64,000 nt of DNA from Thiofaba sp039822285 (GCF_039822285.1 NZ_JBAJEY010000005.1:124001-188000), one strand, 5' to 3'. Counted from the first letter of the stretch, positions 37,858 to 47,435 are shown. The notes: generated by a model from the letters alone, not told the origin. Numbers and translations: made by a program.

Positions 37858-38538
37858 ATGGACATCGATCGCACCCTCGGACCGATCGTCGTCGCCACGG
37901 CCGACCCACACCTGCTCCGGCGATGGGTGGAGGCGCTCGCGCCGCTGGCCGAGCCACGCACCGCCGCCAGCGTGCGTGAGCTCGAGATAGCGATCCGCAA
38001 TCACCGTCCGATCAGCCTGCTACTGGACCTCGACCTGATTGGCGGCCCCCGGGGCCTTGGTCAGATTCACCAGACCTATCCCGACCTGAGGGTCATGGCG
38101 GTCACCGCCGATGACTCGCTCGAAGAGGCCGTCGCAGCCATCAAGGCCGGGGCACACGGCCACCTCCACCGCGGCGCGGAGGCCTCCCTCGTGCGCCGCG
38201 CCGTGCGCCTGATGAGCGAGGACGGGCTGTGGGCCGAGCGGCGGGTGCTGGAGGCCATCATCTTCCAGCTGGTGTCCAACGACACCAGCCCCCCTTCATC
38301 GTTGGCCGACGGGGGGAAGACCGGACTCGATGTGCTCAGCGAACGCGAGCGCGAGGTGGCCAATCTGGTGAGCGATGGGCTGTGCTACAAATCCATCGCC
38401 CGCCGCCTAGACATCTCCGAGAACACCGTGCGCAACCACCTGCGCAACATCTACCGCAAGCTGGGCCTCACCGGCATGCTGCAGCTCGGCCTGCTGGTCA
38501 GGGCCGCGCGGGCCGGAAGCACCGCCTACCGCCACTGA
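37858..38538 (+). CDS. NarL/FixJ-type LuxR-family regulator
   Basis: A 226-residue regulator. Residues 1-125 resemble a receiver domain with LLLDLDLIGG (candidate phospho-Asp near 57-59), although the N-terminal acidic pair is poorly matched, so phosphorylation is uncertain. The C-terminal HTH is a clear LuxR type: LSEREREVANLVSDGLCYKSIARRLDISENTVRNHL in family layout near 163-200. No sensor kinase gene is adjacent. It lies just upstream of two secreted-protein genes that share a promoter-proximal motif, which makes it a candidate regulator of them. Confidence 0.88.
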   Translation: MDIDRTLGPIVVATADPHLLRRWVEALAPLAEPRTAASVRELEIAIRNHRPISLLLDLDLIGGPRGLGQIHQTYPDLRVMAVTADDSLEEAVAAIKAGAHGHLHRGAEASLVRRAVRLMSEDGLWAERRVLEAIIFQLVSNDTSPPSSLADGGKTGLDVLSEREREVANLVSDGLCYKSIARRLDISENTVRNHLRNIYRKLGLTGMLQLGLLVRAARAGSTAYRH

Positions 38539-38566
38539 CCCCGCCATCCTTTCCCCCTCCCGCAAC

Positions 38567-38586
38567 TAGTACGGATGGACTATGGC
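38567..38586 (+). promoter_or_regulatory. Shared 20-bp motif upstream of first secreted-protein gene
   Basis: TAGTACGGATGGACTATGGC lies 94 bp before the start at 38681. It matches TAGTACGAATGAACCATGGC at 41641-41660 in 17 of 20 positions, upstream of the related gene. The core GTACGRATGRAC has GTxC/GxAC inverted halves, as a regulator site might. Function is inferred from duplication only. Confidence 0.55.
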
Positions 38587-38680
38587 GCCCTCCCACCCGT
38601 GGTCTACAAATGGGTTGTGGCGGGCAAAAACCCTGCTGCCCATGCATCTTTTCAGGCGGCCATGCCGCGGGAGGAACGCG

Positions 38681-41533
38681 ATGAACACACCCATGCCCTT
38701 CAGAAAGGCCCCCACCTATGTGCTGGCGGTGGCCATCGCCGCAGCCATCGGCGCGCCAGTCACGGCCAGCGCGGGGGGCTTCTCCAGCATTTTCGAGCTG
38801 CACGAAACGACCTCGGAGAACGGCAACCCCAACAACGCGGATGCCATGGATTACCCCCCAGGGGGGCCCGAAGACTGGGCCTTCGTCAACACCGAGTACA
38901 ACAAGGCCCCGGGCACCTACAACGGCAAGGCTGCGGTGCGGGTGTTCGTCCCCGACTTCCCCGGCCTGCCCGGCGTGCCCTTCACCCGTGTACAGGACGA
39001 CCCGGCCTTCGGCACCCAATGCAAGGACGTCCTGGACCTGTCAGGCTGCAAGGTCATCACCGGGGGCATCCCGGATAAGAACCAGATCACCAACGGCTAC
39101 GCGGCCTTCTATGTCTACGATGGCCCGGTCACCGACGTGCTTGACTCTCTCAACAACCCTGTCCCTTCCAACGGAGGCAACCTGCAGCACCTCCCCGGCG
39201 ACCTGATTGTTGTCATGGGCGGCGACCTGCATGCCGAGAACGGCTCCGCCTCCTGGGGCGGCTGGTTCACCCGCAACAAGCTCCAGATCAGCGGCAACTC
39301 GTTCGTCAACGGCCGCGCCGTTGGCGACATCCTGGTGGTGGCCGAATTCACCAACGGCGGCGCGGATGTCACCTTCTCCGTGGCCCGCTGGGTGGGCACC
39401 GGTGGCAACGCGGGCGGAGGGACCCTGCAGGAGCTGTTCACCGGCCAGGGGTTGCGTTGCTCGACGTCCACTGACAACTTCCTCGGCTGCGCCATCTCCA
39501 ACAACAACGGCCCCGAGAAGGCCCCTTGGCCCTACATCGCCAAGAACGACAAGACCGCCAACCCCTACAGCGCCTACTTCCCCGCCACGGCCTTCGCCGA
39601 GGGCATCCTCAACCTCAGCGCCGTGCTGCGCATGAACGGGCAGAGCGTGGGTTGCCTGTCGGACTTCCTGTTCGAGACGCGCACCTCCGGCCAGTCTTAC
39701 ACCGCCGAGCTGAAGGACTTCCTGATCGGCTCCGTGCCGCTGTGCGGCATCAGCGCCGACAAGAGCGGCTCGACGCTCTCCAAGGTCGGCGATCTGGCCT
39801 CCTACAACATCCAGATCGAGAACACCGGCGTCGTAACGCTCTACAAGCAGAGCATCGTTGACACCCTCCTGGGCACCTTGACCAACGCCAACGGCAACTG
39901 CCCGGGCGGCGACAAGAGCAACCTCACCCAAGGCCAATCCTGCGTCGAATCGAACACCTGCGGGACCTCCTTGGCCCCCAAAGCCACCTGCGGCATCACG
40001 GCGTGGCGGCGCGTGGCCGCGGGCGATCCGGACCCGCTGCCCAACACTGTTACCGTGATCTACGACGCCCAGGCGGACCTCCAGGGTGACGAGGTGATCT
40101 CCAGCAACGACCACGCGGTCAACCTGTTCCAGCCGGCCGTCGCCGTCACCAAGACCGGCAACACCCTGTCCAAGATCGGTGATGAGGTGACCTACAGCTT
40201 CACCATCCAAAACACCAGCTCCTCAGACAGCCCGGCGCTCAAGCTGGACAGCGTCAGCGACGACAAACTGGGCACCCTGACCGCGACGGCCTCGGCCAAT
40301 AACTGCGGCACACTGGCGAGCGGCGCGAGCTGCAGCTTTAGCGTGAAGCACACCATCCCGCAGGGGGCCTCCGACCCGTACAACAACACGGTGACCGTGC
40401 ACTACCACCCGGACGGCTTCCCGAACGACATCATCGCCAGCGACGATCATTCGGTGAACCTGTTCCAGCCAGCCGTCACCGTCAGTAAGACCGGCAATGC
40501 CCTCTCCAAGGTCGGCGATCAGGTGACCTACAACTTCACCATCACCAACAGCGGCTCATCGGACAGCCCGGCGCTCAAATTGGACAGTGTCAGCGACGAC
40601 AAACTGGGCACCCTGACCGCGACGGCCTCGGCCAATAACTGTGGCACGTTGGCGAGCGGCGCAAGTTGCAGTTTCAGCGTGAAGCACACCATCCCGGCCG
40701 GCGCATCCGACCCGTACAACAATACGGTGACCGTGCACTACCATCCGGACGGCTTCCCGAACGACATCAGCCACCAGGCTGGCCACTCGGTAAACCTGTT
40801 CCAGCCGGACTTCAGCTTGAGCAAGAGCTGTGCCCCCGCACGGGTCAAAGTGGGTGATCCACTGACCTTCACCTACACCCTGCAGAATACCGGCTCGAGC
40901 GACAGCCCGAACCTGAACAAGGTGAGCGTGACCGACGACAAGGCGCCCACCGCTGGCGCCGCCTTCCCGGCCACACTGGTCACGGGGGCCGCGGCCACGG
41001 TGGTCAATGCGACCTATTACCCCATGGCTGCGGGCCCGGTCACCAACAATGTGAGCGCAACCTACCAGGTGGCCGGCTTCCCGAACCAGATCACCCGCAC
41101 CGCCAGCGCCACCTGCGAGGCCTACTCGGGCGACCAGGGTTGCACCCCGGGCTTCTGGAAGAACCACCCCGAGTACTGGGATGGCATGGGCTCGGATGAC
41201 AAGACCGCCACCATCAAGTACCCGATGGCCTTCAACGTAGCCCTCGACGGCACCCACATGGGCAATCCCGTCAACGTGACCTCGGCCCAGTCCGGCCTCG
41301 AGGACAGCGTCACCCTGATGGATGCGGTGAACCTCGGCGGTGGCGGCCTCAAGGCCCTCAACCGCCACACGGCAGCCGCCTTGGCTAGCGCCGACTCGAT
41401 CAACTACCCCTATTCGGTACAGGGCGTGAAAGAGCTTTACTGGGATGCGGTGGGCCTGATTCCAGGGCCTGAAACGGTATCGTCGGCCCTCAAGAAGTTG
41501 TCCGACGCCAACGAGCTGGGTTGCCCCTACTAA
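38681..41533 (+). CDS. Large secreted protein with DUF11-like repeats
   Basis: A 950-residue exported protein with a signal peptide (cleavage near TASA-GG, residue 31). Residues about 32-375 form an N-terminal domain shared with the 41793-43820 protein, ending SYTAELKDFLIGSVPLCG. Next come four DUF11-like beta-sandwich repeats; two, starting at 40127 and 40463, are near-identical 112-residue units. The C-terminal region begins GCTPGFWKNHPEYW, a motif seen in many secreted proteins, and runs to the end at GCPY. GAGGA precedes the ATG. No sorting signal or transmembrane anchor is seen. It is a plausible type II secretion substrate (inference). Confidence 0.85.
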   Translation: MNTPMPFRKAPTYVLAVAIAAAIGAPVTASAGGFSSIFELHETTSENGNPNNADAMDYPPGGPEDWAFVNTEYNKAPGTYNGKAAVRVFVPDFPGLPGVPFTRVQDDPAFGTQCKDVLDLSGCKVITGGIPDKNQITNGYAAFYVYDGPVTDVLDSLNNPVPSNGGNLQHLPGDLIVVMGGDLHAENGSASWGGWFTRNKLQISGNSFVNGRAVGDILVVAEFTNGGADVTFSVARWVGTGGNAGGGTLQELFTGQGLRCSTSTDNFLGCAISNNNGPEKAPWPYIAKNDKTANPYSAYFPATAFAEGILNLSAVLRMNGQSVGCLSDFLFETRTSGQSYTAELKDFLIGSVPLCGISADKSGSTLSKVGDLASYNIQIENTGVVTLYKQSIVDTLLGTLTNANGNCPGGDKSNLTQGQSCVESNTCGTSLAPKATCGITAWRRVAAGDPDPLPNTVTVIYDAQADLQGDEVISSNDHAVNLFQPAVAVTKTGNTLSKIGDEVTYSFTIQNTSSSDSPALKLDSVSDDKLGTLTATASANNCGTLASGASCSFSVKHTIPQGASDPYNNTVTVHYHPDGFPNDIIASDDHSVNLFQPAVTVSKTGNALSKVGDQVTYNFTITNSGSSDSPALKLDSVSDDKLGTLTATASANNCGTLASGASCSFSVKHTIPAGASDPYNNTVTVHYHPDGFPNDISHQAGHSVNLFQPDFSLSKSCAPARVKVGDPLTFTYTLQNTGSSDSPNLNKVSVTDDKAPTAGAAFPATLVTGAAATVVNATYYPMAAGPVTNNVSATYQVAGFPNQITRTASATCEAYSGDQGCTPGFWKNHPEYWDGMGSDDKTATIKYPMAFNVALDGTHMGNPVNVTSAQSGLEDSVTLMDAVNLGGGGLKALNRHTAAALASADSINYPYSVQGVKELYWDAVGLIPGPETVSSALKKLSDANELGCPY
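40127..40798 (+). repeat. Two tandem 336-bp coding repeats
   Basis: Units start at 40127, 40463 and (a diverged third) 40799, each opening TTCCAGCCG and exactly 336 bp apart. Units 1 and 2 are nearly identical at nucleotide level through most of their length, for example ACAAACTGGGCACCCTGACC in both, so the duplication is recent or kept uniform by gene conversion. Confidence 0.92.
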
Positions 41534-41584
41534 GGCCCGCTGGCTGGGGTTCGCCTCAGCCACCTGGACCGCGGACAATCATCC

Positions 41585-41613
41585 AATGGCGCCGGCAACG
41601 GCGCCATTTTCTT
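41585..41613 (+). terminator. Rho-independent terminator of first secreted-protein gene
   Basis: A perfect 10-bp stem AATGGCGCCG (41585-41594) with CGGCGCCATT (41599-41608), a GCAA loop and TTCTTT following, 51 bp after the stop. Confidence 0.88.
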
Positions 41614-41640
41614 TCCACACCATTCGCGCCGCCCCTCGGG

Positions 41641-41660
41641 TAGTACGAATGAACCATGGC
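41641..41660 (+). promoter_or_regulatory. Shared 20-bp motif upstream of second secreted-protein gene
   Basis: TAGTACGAATGAACCATGGC, 132 bp before the start at 41793 and just after the preceding terminator, so it belongs to an independent promoter. It matches the copy at 38567-38586 in 17 of 20 positions. Confidence 0.55.
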
Positions 41661-41792
41661 CGATTCCCCCATCGCCACCTAATACATCTTCACGAAGGTG
41701 GCGTAAAAAGCGCCGCCGGCCCTTGCTCCCAACTGCCCGGCGTCGTCCAGTCAACACGCCGGACTCAAGCCCTACCAACGGAGGGAACGAAG

Positions 41793-43820
41793 ATGAACAT
41801 CCTGACAATGAAACGGGCACTCGCCCTGGCGGCAGGCCTCATGGGGGCATTTTCGCCCTGGGGAGCCCAAGCCGCCCCACCTATCCCTGTCGATGACCCC
41901 ACCGCTGGCATGCTGGAGCTCGGCGCCAACGAGGATACGGTCAACGATGGGGCTGACTTCGGCCGTGCGAACATCCTCGGCGACTCGAGCAAAGCCGGCC
42001 CCGACTGGGCCGACCTGTTCGGCGCGAACCACGGTTACCTGGACGTTAACCCCGCCAACGGCATTCCCGATTACAAGGATTACGGCGCGATCATCGCCAC
42101 CTTCGTCCGCGACGACCTCGCCGGCGAGAACATCAACCTCACCCCGAAGATCATTGGCGACCGGACCGTCTTCGCCGGCACCAACAAGAACAGCGATCCG
42201 ATCAGCAGCTACGCCTGGAAAGGTGGCAGCGTCCCTTCCAAGGACGACGTCTCCAACGGCTACTTCATGGCCAGGCGCAACGCGGCGAACGAACTGCTGA
42301 TCTACGGCGGCTTCGAGCGCATCGCCAACGACGGCGACAGCCACATCGACATCGAATTCAACCAGTCGGACATCGCCTTGACCATCAATGGCATGCCCGT
42401 CCCTCCTGCCATGCTGGAAGACCCGACCTGGCAGGGCTGCCCGAAGAACGCCACCTGCAAATTCAGCGGCGGGCGAACGGAGGGGGATATCCTGGTCAGC
42501 ATGGACTTCACCAAGGGGGGTGACGTGGGCTCGGTCGAGATCCACGTCTGGAAAGGCGATGCCCTGACCGGCTCGTGGACCACCGTGCACGCCCTGGACG
42601 GCGAGGGCTGCAACCCCGCGGGCAGCTACCCGGCCGGCACGATCTGCGCCTTCAACAACAATGGCACGATCGATGGCGGTCCATGGCAGAACTTCGACAA
42701 ACTGGGGCAGCCGACCAACCTCATCCTCCGCAATGGCTTCACCGAGGGGGGGATGAATGTCTCGCAGCTGCTCGGCGGTACCGGCGTCATCCCCTGCATC
42801 AGCAGCGTGACGGTCAAGACCCGTTCATCGCAGTCGTTCACCGCCGAGTTGAAGGACTTCGTGCTCGGTTCGTTCGAGGTCTGCGGCCAGCTCACCGTCG
42901 TCAAGCAGGCCACCGGCCAGGACGGCACCCCGACCTTCAGCTATGCCAGCGGGGCGCTTGGCAACTTCACCCTCAGTCCGACGATCAGCGGTGGTTCCGG
43001 ATCGGCCTCCAAGACCTTCGAGGACATCAGCACCGGCCCGATCACCATCACCGAAACGGATGCCGCCGGCTTCGGCTCGAGCATCGACGCCAGCTGTGTG
43101 TACGCCGGGGGCGCGCCGGTAACGGGGACTTACCTGCCCAACTCCGTCAGCCTGGAGCTCGGCATCAGCGACGACGTCACCTGCACCTTCTACAACACCC
43201 AGCCCAAGCTGAAGGTCAGCAAAACGGTGAACAGTTGCAAGACCGAGGCGAGCACCTTCGCCCTGAAGATCGACGGGGACACCAAGGCCACCGTCAGCCA
43301 GCCCGGTGGCAATACCGGCCAGCACTACGTCGCCCTGGGCGCCAGCCATACGGTGAGCGAGGCCATCAGCGGCAGCAGCGCCTCCGACTGGGTCACTGCC
43401 ATCGGCGGCAGCTGCAACGCGAGTGGCCAGGTGACCACCAGTGCCATTCAGGACTACGAGTGCTCGATCAGCAACGTCCGCAAGCCGCGCGTGAAGGTCA
43501 ACAAGGCCATCTGCGACGGCACCAGCTGCACCCCGTCCTCCACCGGCTTCACCCTGAAGGTGAACGGAAGCCCGGTCAGCGCGGGCACGGCCGTAAACAT
43601 TGAACCGGTGAACGGCAACTTCCCGGCCACGGTGAGCGAAGAGCGTGGTGCGGGCACCTACCTCACCACCATCATGTGCAACAACGGCACCCGCGGGGTC
43701 TATGACGCCAACACCACGCCGTCCCTCAATCTCGGCAACCTCCAGCCCGGCGATGAGGTGACCTGCGACATCGTCAACGTCAAGCAGACCTCGACCAACG
43801 CCTGCCCGACAACGCCATAA
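41793..43820 (+). CDS. Large secreted protein, paralog of the upstream one
   Basis: A 675-residue exported protein with a signal peptide (cleavage near AQA-AP, residue 27). Residues about 28-370 correspond to the N-terminal domain of the preceding protein and end in SFTAELKDFVLGSFEVCG, almost the same as that protein's boundary. Three beta-rich repeats follow, with Cys pairs such as DDVTCTFYNT, QDYECSISN and DEVTCDIVN that recall SpaA/prealbumin-like or DUF5979-like modules. GAGGGA precedes the ATG. The stop is followed by a terminator. No anchor is seen; role unknown. Confidence 0.82.
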   Translation: MNILTMKRALALAAGLMGAFSPWGAQAAPPIPVDDPTAGMLELGANEDTVNDGADFGRANILGDSSKAGPDWADLFGANHGYLDVNPANGIPDYKDYGAIIATFVRDDLAGENINLTPKIIGDRTVFAGTNKNSDPISSYAWKGGSVPSKDDVSNGYFMARRNAANELLIYGGFERIANDGDSHIDIEFNQSDIALTINGMPVPPAMLEDPTWQGCPKNATCKFSGGRTEGDILVSMDFTKGGDVGSVEIHVWKGDALTGSWTTVHALDGEGCNPAGSYPAGTICAFNNNGTIDGGPWQNFDKLGQPTNLILRNGFTEGGMNVSQLLGGTGVIPCISSVTVKTRSSQSFTAELKDFVLGSFEVCGQLTVVKQATGQDGTPTFSYASGALGNFTLSPTISGGSGSASKTFEDISTGPITITETDAAGFGSSIDASCVYAGGAPVTGTYLPNSVSLELGISDDVTCTFYNTQPKLKVSKTVNSCKTEASTFALKIDGDTKATVSQPGGNTGQHYVALGASHTVSEAISGSSASDWVTAIGGSCNASGQVTTSAIQDYECSISNVRKPRVKVNKAICDGTSCTPSSTGFTLKVNGSPVSAGTAVNIEPVNGNFPATVSEERGAGTYLTTIMCNNGTRGVYDANTTPSLNLGNLQPGDEVTCDIVNVKQTSTNACPTTP

Positions 43821-43862
43821 CCGGCGGGCACATCAAGCCGGCCTGCAGGGGCCGGCCACCCG

Positions 43863-43899
43863 AGGGCGATGGGCAACCATCGCCCTTCTCTTGTGTTTG
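43863..43899. terminator. Terminator between second secreted-protein gene and gspD
   Basis: AGGGCGATGG (43863-43872), loop GCAA, CCATCGCCCT (43877-43886), then a T/C-rich run. It ends the plus-strand gene and faces the convergent T2SS operon. The rest of the 205-bp gap shows nothing more. Confidence 0.8.
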
Positions 43900-44025
43900 T
43901 CCAGAAAAATGCAGTCCCCTTCCAGGCGGTTTCAAAGGTTCGCCGGGTGATCCCGAGTCGTACCCAATGGAAAGCCCCGTGAGATTCACGGAGCGGCTTG
44001 AGCGGGATGCGAAGATCAGGACGGA

Positions 44026-46233
44026 TCAGCTGCCTTCCGGCGCCTTTTCGCTGGTGGTGGCAGGCTTGGGCGCAGGCTGCAGGCTCCTCAGACGCTGGCG
44101 GAACTCCTCGGTCACCTCGGCGGCCTCCTTCTGGTTGCGCACCACGCGCGGGGTGAGCATGACCAAAAGCTCGGTGCGCTTGGTGCTCTCCTCCGTGGCC
44201 CCGAACAGCTTGCCGAACACCGGCACCTTGTACACGCCCGGGATGCCCCGTTCGGCATCGGTGCGGTTCTCCAGGATCAGGCCGCCGAGCACGATGGTCT
44301 GCCCGCCCTGCACCGCCACCACGCTCTCAATGGAGCGCTGGAGGAAGGTGTATTGCTTGGTGTCGGGGTCCTTGCCACCGATGTCGGTGACCTCCTGCAC
44401 GATGTCCAGGGTCACCAGGCCACCACTGTTGACCCGTGGCGTCACCTTGAGCCGCACCCCGGTGTCGCGGTACTGGTAGGCCTGCAACAGGCTCAGACCG
44501 CTGTAGCTCTCCTGGTTGGAGAGGATGACCGGCACCTGGTCTCCCACCCTGATCTCCGCCGTGCGGTTGTCGAGCACCATCAGCGAAGGACTGGAGAGCA
44601 CGTTGACCTTGGATTCCTGGGCCAGGGCGTTGAGCACGGCGGTGATCTCCCCGGCCGCATTGACCAGGCTGTAGGAAAAGCCGGGAATGATGGTGGCGAG
44701 GGATTCGGGGCCGCTGGCGGCCTTGTTCAGGTCGAGCAGGGCCTGCCCGGTGCGGTTATTGACGATCCCCCGGTTCTTGAAGAACCACTCGAGCCCGTAC
44801 TTGAGCTCGTCGGTCAGGCTGACCTCGATGATGGAGGCCTCCACCAGCACCTGCTGGGGCTCGACATCCAGGCGTTTGAGGGCCTGTTCGATGACCCGGT
44901 AGTCCTCAGCCGAGGCATAAACGAGGATGGAATTGTTGGCCTCGTCGGCCACCACCCGCACCCCCGCGCCCTCCACCACGGTCAACGCATTCTCCCCCCC
45001 GCCTGGCGGATTCAGGGGCTGCTGCGACGTGGCCGGGGTCTGCCCCGCGCCGCTCAGGCCAGGCGTGCTGTAAGGCGACGGGAGTATCTCCCGCCGAGCC
45101 GTATCCCGCAGACCAGGTGGCTGGAGGAACTGGGCGGTGGTGAGACGCGCGGGCTCAAGGCCTGGGGCGAGGCGGACCGGCTCGGTCCTGGCGCGCTTGC
45201 GGCCGAAGAACAGCTCGCCGAGCACGTCGGCCAGTTCGGAGGCCTTGCGGTTCTTCGCCTGGTAGACGTAGAGGCGGCTGCCGGGGCCGCCTCCGGCGCG
45301 GTCCAGGCGATCCACCCAGGTCTTCATCTGATCCAGGTAGGCGGGCTGGGGCGTGACCACGAGGATGGCGTTGAGGCGCTCCATCGGTTCCAGGCGGATC
45401 ATGCTGTCCTTGCCTTCCCCGCCGATGATCTTCTGCAGCTCGGCGGCCACGGTCTTGGCGTCGGCGTTCTCCAGCGGGAAGATCCCGACCGAATAGCCCT
45501 TGAGCCAATCCACGTCGAAGGTGTCGATGGTGTCCAGCCAGCCTTGGAGCTCGCCGCTGGAGCCGGCCAGGATGATCAGGTTGCGCCGCTCGTCCACTTT
45601 CATCAGCCCGCCGTCGCTGACGAAGGGTTCGAGGATCTTCTGCATCTCCTGCACCGCGATGTAACGCAGTGGCACCACCTGCACCCGGAAGCCCGTTGGC
45701 AGACGCCTGTCCATCGAGGGCGTGGCCCCGCGCATGGCCCCGGTCAGGGGGACGATACGGTAGCCCTCGCCGTTGCGCACCAGCGCGGCGCCATTCATGC
45801 GCAGGAGGTTCTCCATCAACGGCAGCAGGGCCTCGGTGCGGATGGGACGGCTGGTCTGCACCGAGATGCTGCCCTTCACCGCCGGATCGATGGCATAGTT
45901 CTGCTTGAGCAGGTCGCCAATGACGACCTTGACCACCTCGTGCACGTCGGTGTTCTCGAAGTTCAGGGTGACCTCGCCCACGCCCGGCGCGCCGGCATCC
46001 GGCACGCGGGTCACCGGGCTGCGCACGAACTGCCCCGTGCCTTTGTAGACCCCATCCTTGGGCGGGGGGCTTGCTGGGCGATCCTCGAGCACGGGCGCGG
46101 GTGCCTCGAGGGGGGGCGCGGAGGAGACGAGCGACTCCGGCAGGTGAAGTTGCCTAGAAGCGGTGCTGCACCCTCCCAGCGCAAGGGCAATGGCCAGCCC
46201 CAGCAGGGGGCGACGGGTTTCCAGGTGATGCAT
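44026..46233 (-). CDS. gspD: Type II secretion outer-membrane secretin GspD
   Basis: A 735-residue secretin forming the outer-membrane pore. The signal sequence ends in a lipobox-like ALGGC (Cys about 24), suggesting a lipoprotein secretin. N0 (VTLNFENTDVHEVVKVVIGD) and three N domains precede the secretin core with VPVILSNQ and IPGVYKVPVFGKLFG. A Pro/Gln-rich linker lies near 375-415. AGAGGA precedes the ATG at 46233. It is last in the E-F-G-H-I-J-K-L-M-N-D operon, the Xps order. The C-terminal S-domain is short. Confidence 0.95.
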   Translation of the reverse strand: MHHLETRRPLLGLAIALALGGCSTASRQLHLPESLVSSAPPLEAPAPVLEDRPASPPPKDGVYKGTGQFVRSPVTRVPDAGAPGVGEVTLNFENTDVHEVVKVVIGDLLKQNYAIDPAVKGSISVQTSRPIRTEALLPLMENLLRMNGAALVRNGEGYRIVPLTGAMRGATPSMDRRLPTGFRVQVVPLRYIAVQEMQKILEPFVSDGGLMKVDERRNLIILAGSSGELQGWLDTIDTFDVDWLKGYSVGIFPLENADAKTVAAELQKIIGGEGKDSMIRLEPMERLNAILVVTPQPAYLDQMKTWVDRLDRAGGGPGSRLYVYQAKNRKASELADVLGELFFGRKRARTEPVRLAPGLEPARLTTAQFLQPPGLRDTARREILPSPYSTPGLSGAGQTPATSQQPLNPPGGGENALTVVEGAGVRVVADEANNSILVYASAEDYRVIEQALKRLDVEPQQVLVEASIIEVSLTDELKYGLEWFFKNRGIVNNRTGQALLDLNKAASGPESLATIIPGFSYSLVNAAGEITAVLNALAQESKVNVLSSPSLMVLDNRTAEIRVGDQVPVILSNQESYSGLSLLQAYQYRDTGVRLKVTPRVNSGGLVTLDIVQEVTDIGGKDPDTKQYTFLQRSIESVVAVQGGQTIVLGGLILENRTDAERGIPGVYKVPVFGKLFGATEESTKRTELLVMLTPRVVRNQKEAAEVTEEFRQRLRSLQPAPKPATTSEKAPEGS

Positions 46234-46305
46234 GATGTCCTCTCCCAGTGCCTTGATCGTGTTCCGCAACGCCCGAATGTTCCTGGCGCCTCATCGTTGG
46301 ATCTT

Positions 46306-46854
46306 CTATCCGCCCGCCGGCGCGGCCAACGGTGTTTTGGGCGGAGGGAGTGGGGCCGTCGAGCCGGGTTGCGCCCCCCCCTTGGAGGGGCGTTCCAGTA
46401 CCAGCGGCATTTCCTTCGGCCCTCGCCTGAGCACCACCCGTTCGGGCTCGATGAGCTCGATCCGCCAGCCATCCACCCAGTCCCCCACCCCTCCGCGCGT
46501 CACTCCCCGGCCACCGCGGGGCACCAGCAGGGCCTCGCGCCTTCCGGATGCGGTGATGACCACCCCGGTCAGGGTGAAGACCCCCTCCGCTGTCTTCACG
46601 CCCGCATCCTCCTCCTCGGGGCGCCGGCTCATGTTGAACAGGGGGCGCGCGACCGTCTGGGCGTAGCTCTCCAGCGGCGGCAGGGCGAACTGGGCCGCGG
46701 GTGGGTCCTCGCGCGCCGGGGATGGCCTGCCGAGCGGGGCGGGGATGTCCGGGGCGGTGGCCCCCCACTCCCACCACAGGACGAAGGCCAGTCCCGCATT
46801 GAGCATGAGCAGGAGGGGGCCGAGCAGGTCCTGGCGTCGGCGAAAAAGATTCAT
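46306..46854 (-). CDS. gspN: Type II secretion protein GspN/GspC-like (XpsN type)
   Basis: A 182-residue inner-membrane protein with one N-terminal span (about 10-28) and a periplasmic HR-like domain: ESYAQTVARPLFNMSRRP, FTLTGVVITASGRREALL and GDWVDGWRIELIEPERVVL. It lacks the PDZ domain of full GspC. The position between gspM and gspD matches XpsN of Xanthomonas, which links the inner-membrane platform to the secretin. ATG at 46854 overlaps the gspM stop (ATGA). Confidence 0.82.
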   Translation of the reverse strand: MNLFRRRQDLLGPLLLMLNAGLAFVLWWEWGATAPDIPAPLGRPSPAREDPPAAQFALPPLESYAQTVARPLFNMSRRPEEEDAGVKTAEGVFTLTGVVITASGRREALLVPRGGRGVTRGGVGDWVDGWRIELIEPERVVLRRGPKEMPLVLERPSKGGAQPGSTAPLPPPKTPLAAPAGG

Positions 46855-47435
46855 GACCCGGCCCCCCGCATGAATCCGGTCAGGTTGAAGCTCACCTCCA
46901 GCTGGCCGGCGCCTTCGGTCGCTGCAGTCCGGCGAACCCCTTGGACGCGCCCCTGCATCAGATCGACATCGTCCACCAGCAGCCACGGACTGCCCGACTC
47001 CAGACCGTGCAGCACTGCACGCACGACCGCCATGTTGCCCTGCATGCGCACCTGGGCCTTGATCCTGCGGCGGGCATCGGCGGAGGACGGGGGGATGAGC
47101 TGGATGCTGACCAGGCCGCCGCCGGAGGATTCGATGAGCCGCTTCACGTAGCCCTGCAGCTCGGCTGTCGCCAGGGCCTCGCTCTGGCTGGTGAGGTAAT
47201 ACCCTCCGGCGGGCCGGCTGCGGAGCAGACGGGCATGCTCGGCCTCGAGCGCGGGTTGCTCCATGGCCAGCCGTTGGCTGTGGGCAAGACGCAGGGCAAG
47301 CTCGTCGATGCGTTCGCGATTGTCCCGGTAGGCAGCGACCAAGGGCTGGACGAGCACGACGTAAAGACCGGCCAGCACGAGCGCCAGCAGGACGAGGGCC
47401 AGGGCGCGGCTCTCGGCGGGACGGAGGGTACGCAT
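46851..47435 (-). CDS. gspM: Type II secretion protein GspM
   Basis: A 194-residue inner-membrane platform protein: short cytoplasmic N-terminus, one span (about 11-31), a coiled-coil stretch and a ferredoxin-like periplasmic domain ending EVSFNLTGFMRG. It belongs to the GspM_b/PilO-like group. It partners with GspL. It overlaps gspN by 4 bp and shares one base with gspL. Confidence 0.88.
   Translation of the reverse strand: MRTLRPAESRALALVLLALVLAGLYVVLVQPLVAAYRDNRERIDELALRLAHSQRLAMEQPALEAEHARLLRSRPAGGYYLTSQSEALATAELQGYVKRLIESSGGGLVSIQLIPPSSADARRRIKAQVRMQGNMAVVRAVLHGLESGSPWLLVDDVDLMQGRVQGVRRTAATEGAGQLEVSFNLTGFMRGAGS

Noticed and set aside
40127..40798. Tandem repeat as a possible CRISPR array
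   Set aside because: Units are 336 bp, coding and contiguous with no spacers.
44353..47151. 932-codon open frame on the plus strand opposite gspD, gspN and gspM
   Set aside because: It spans three well-supported genes on the other strand, and its translation is Gly/His/Gln-rich without domains. Similar antisense frames opposite glnE, gspE, siaA and the GGDEF-EAL gene were dropped for the same reason.
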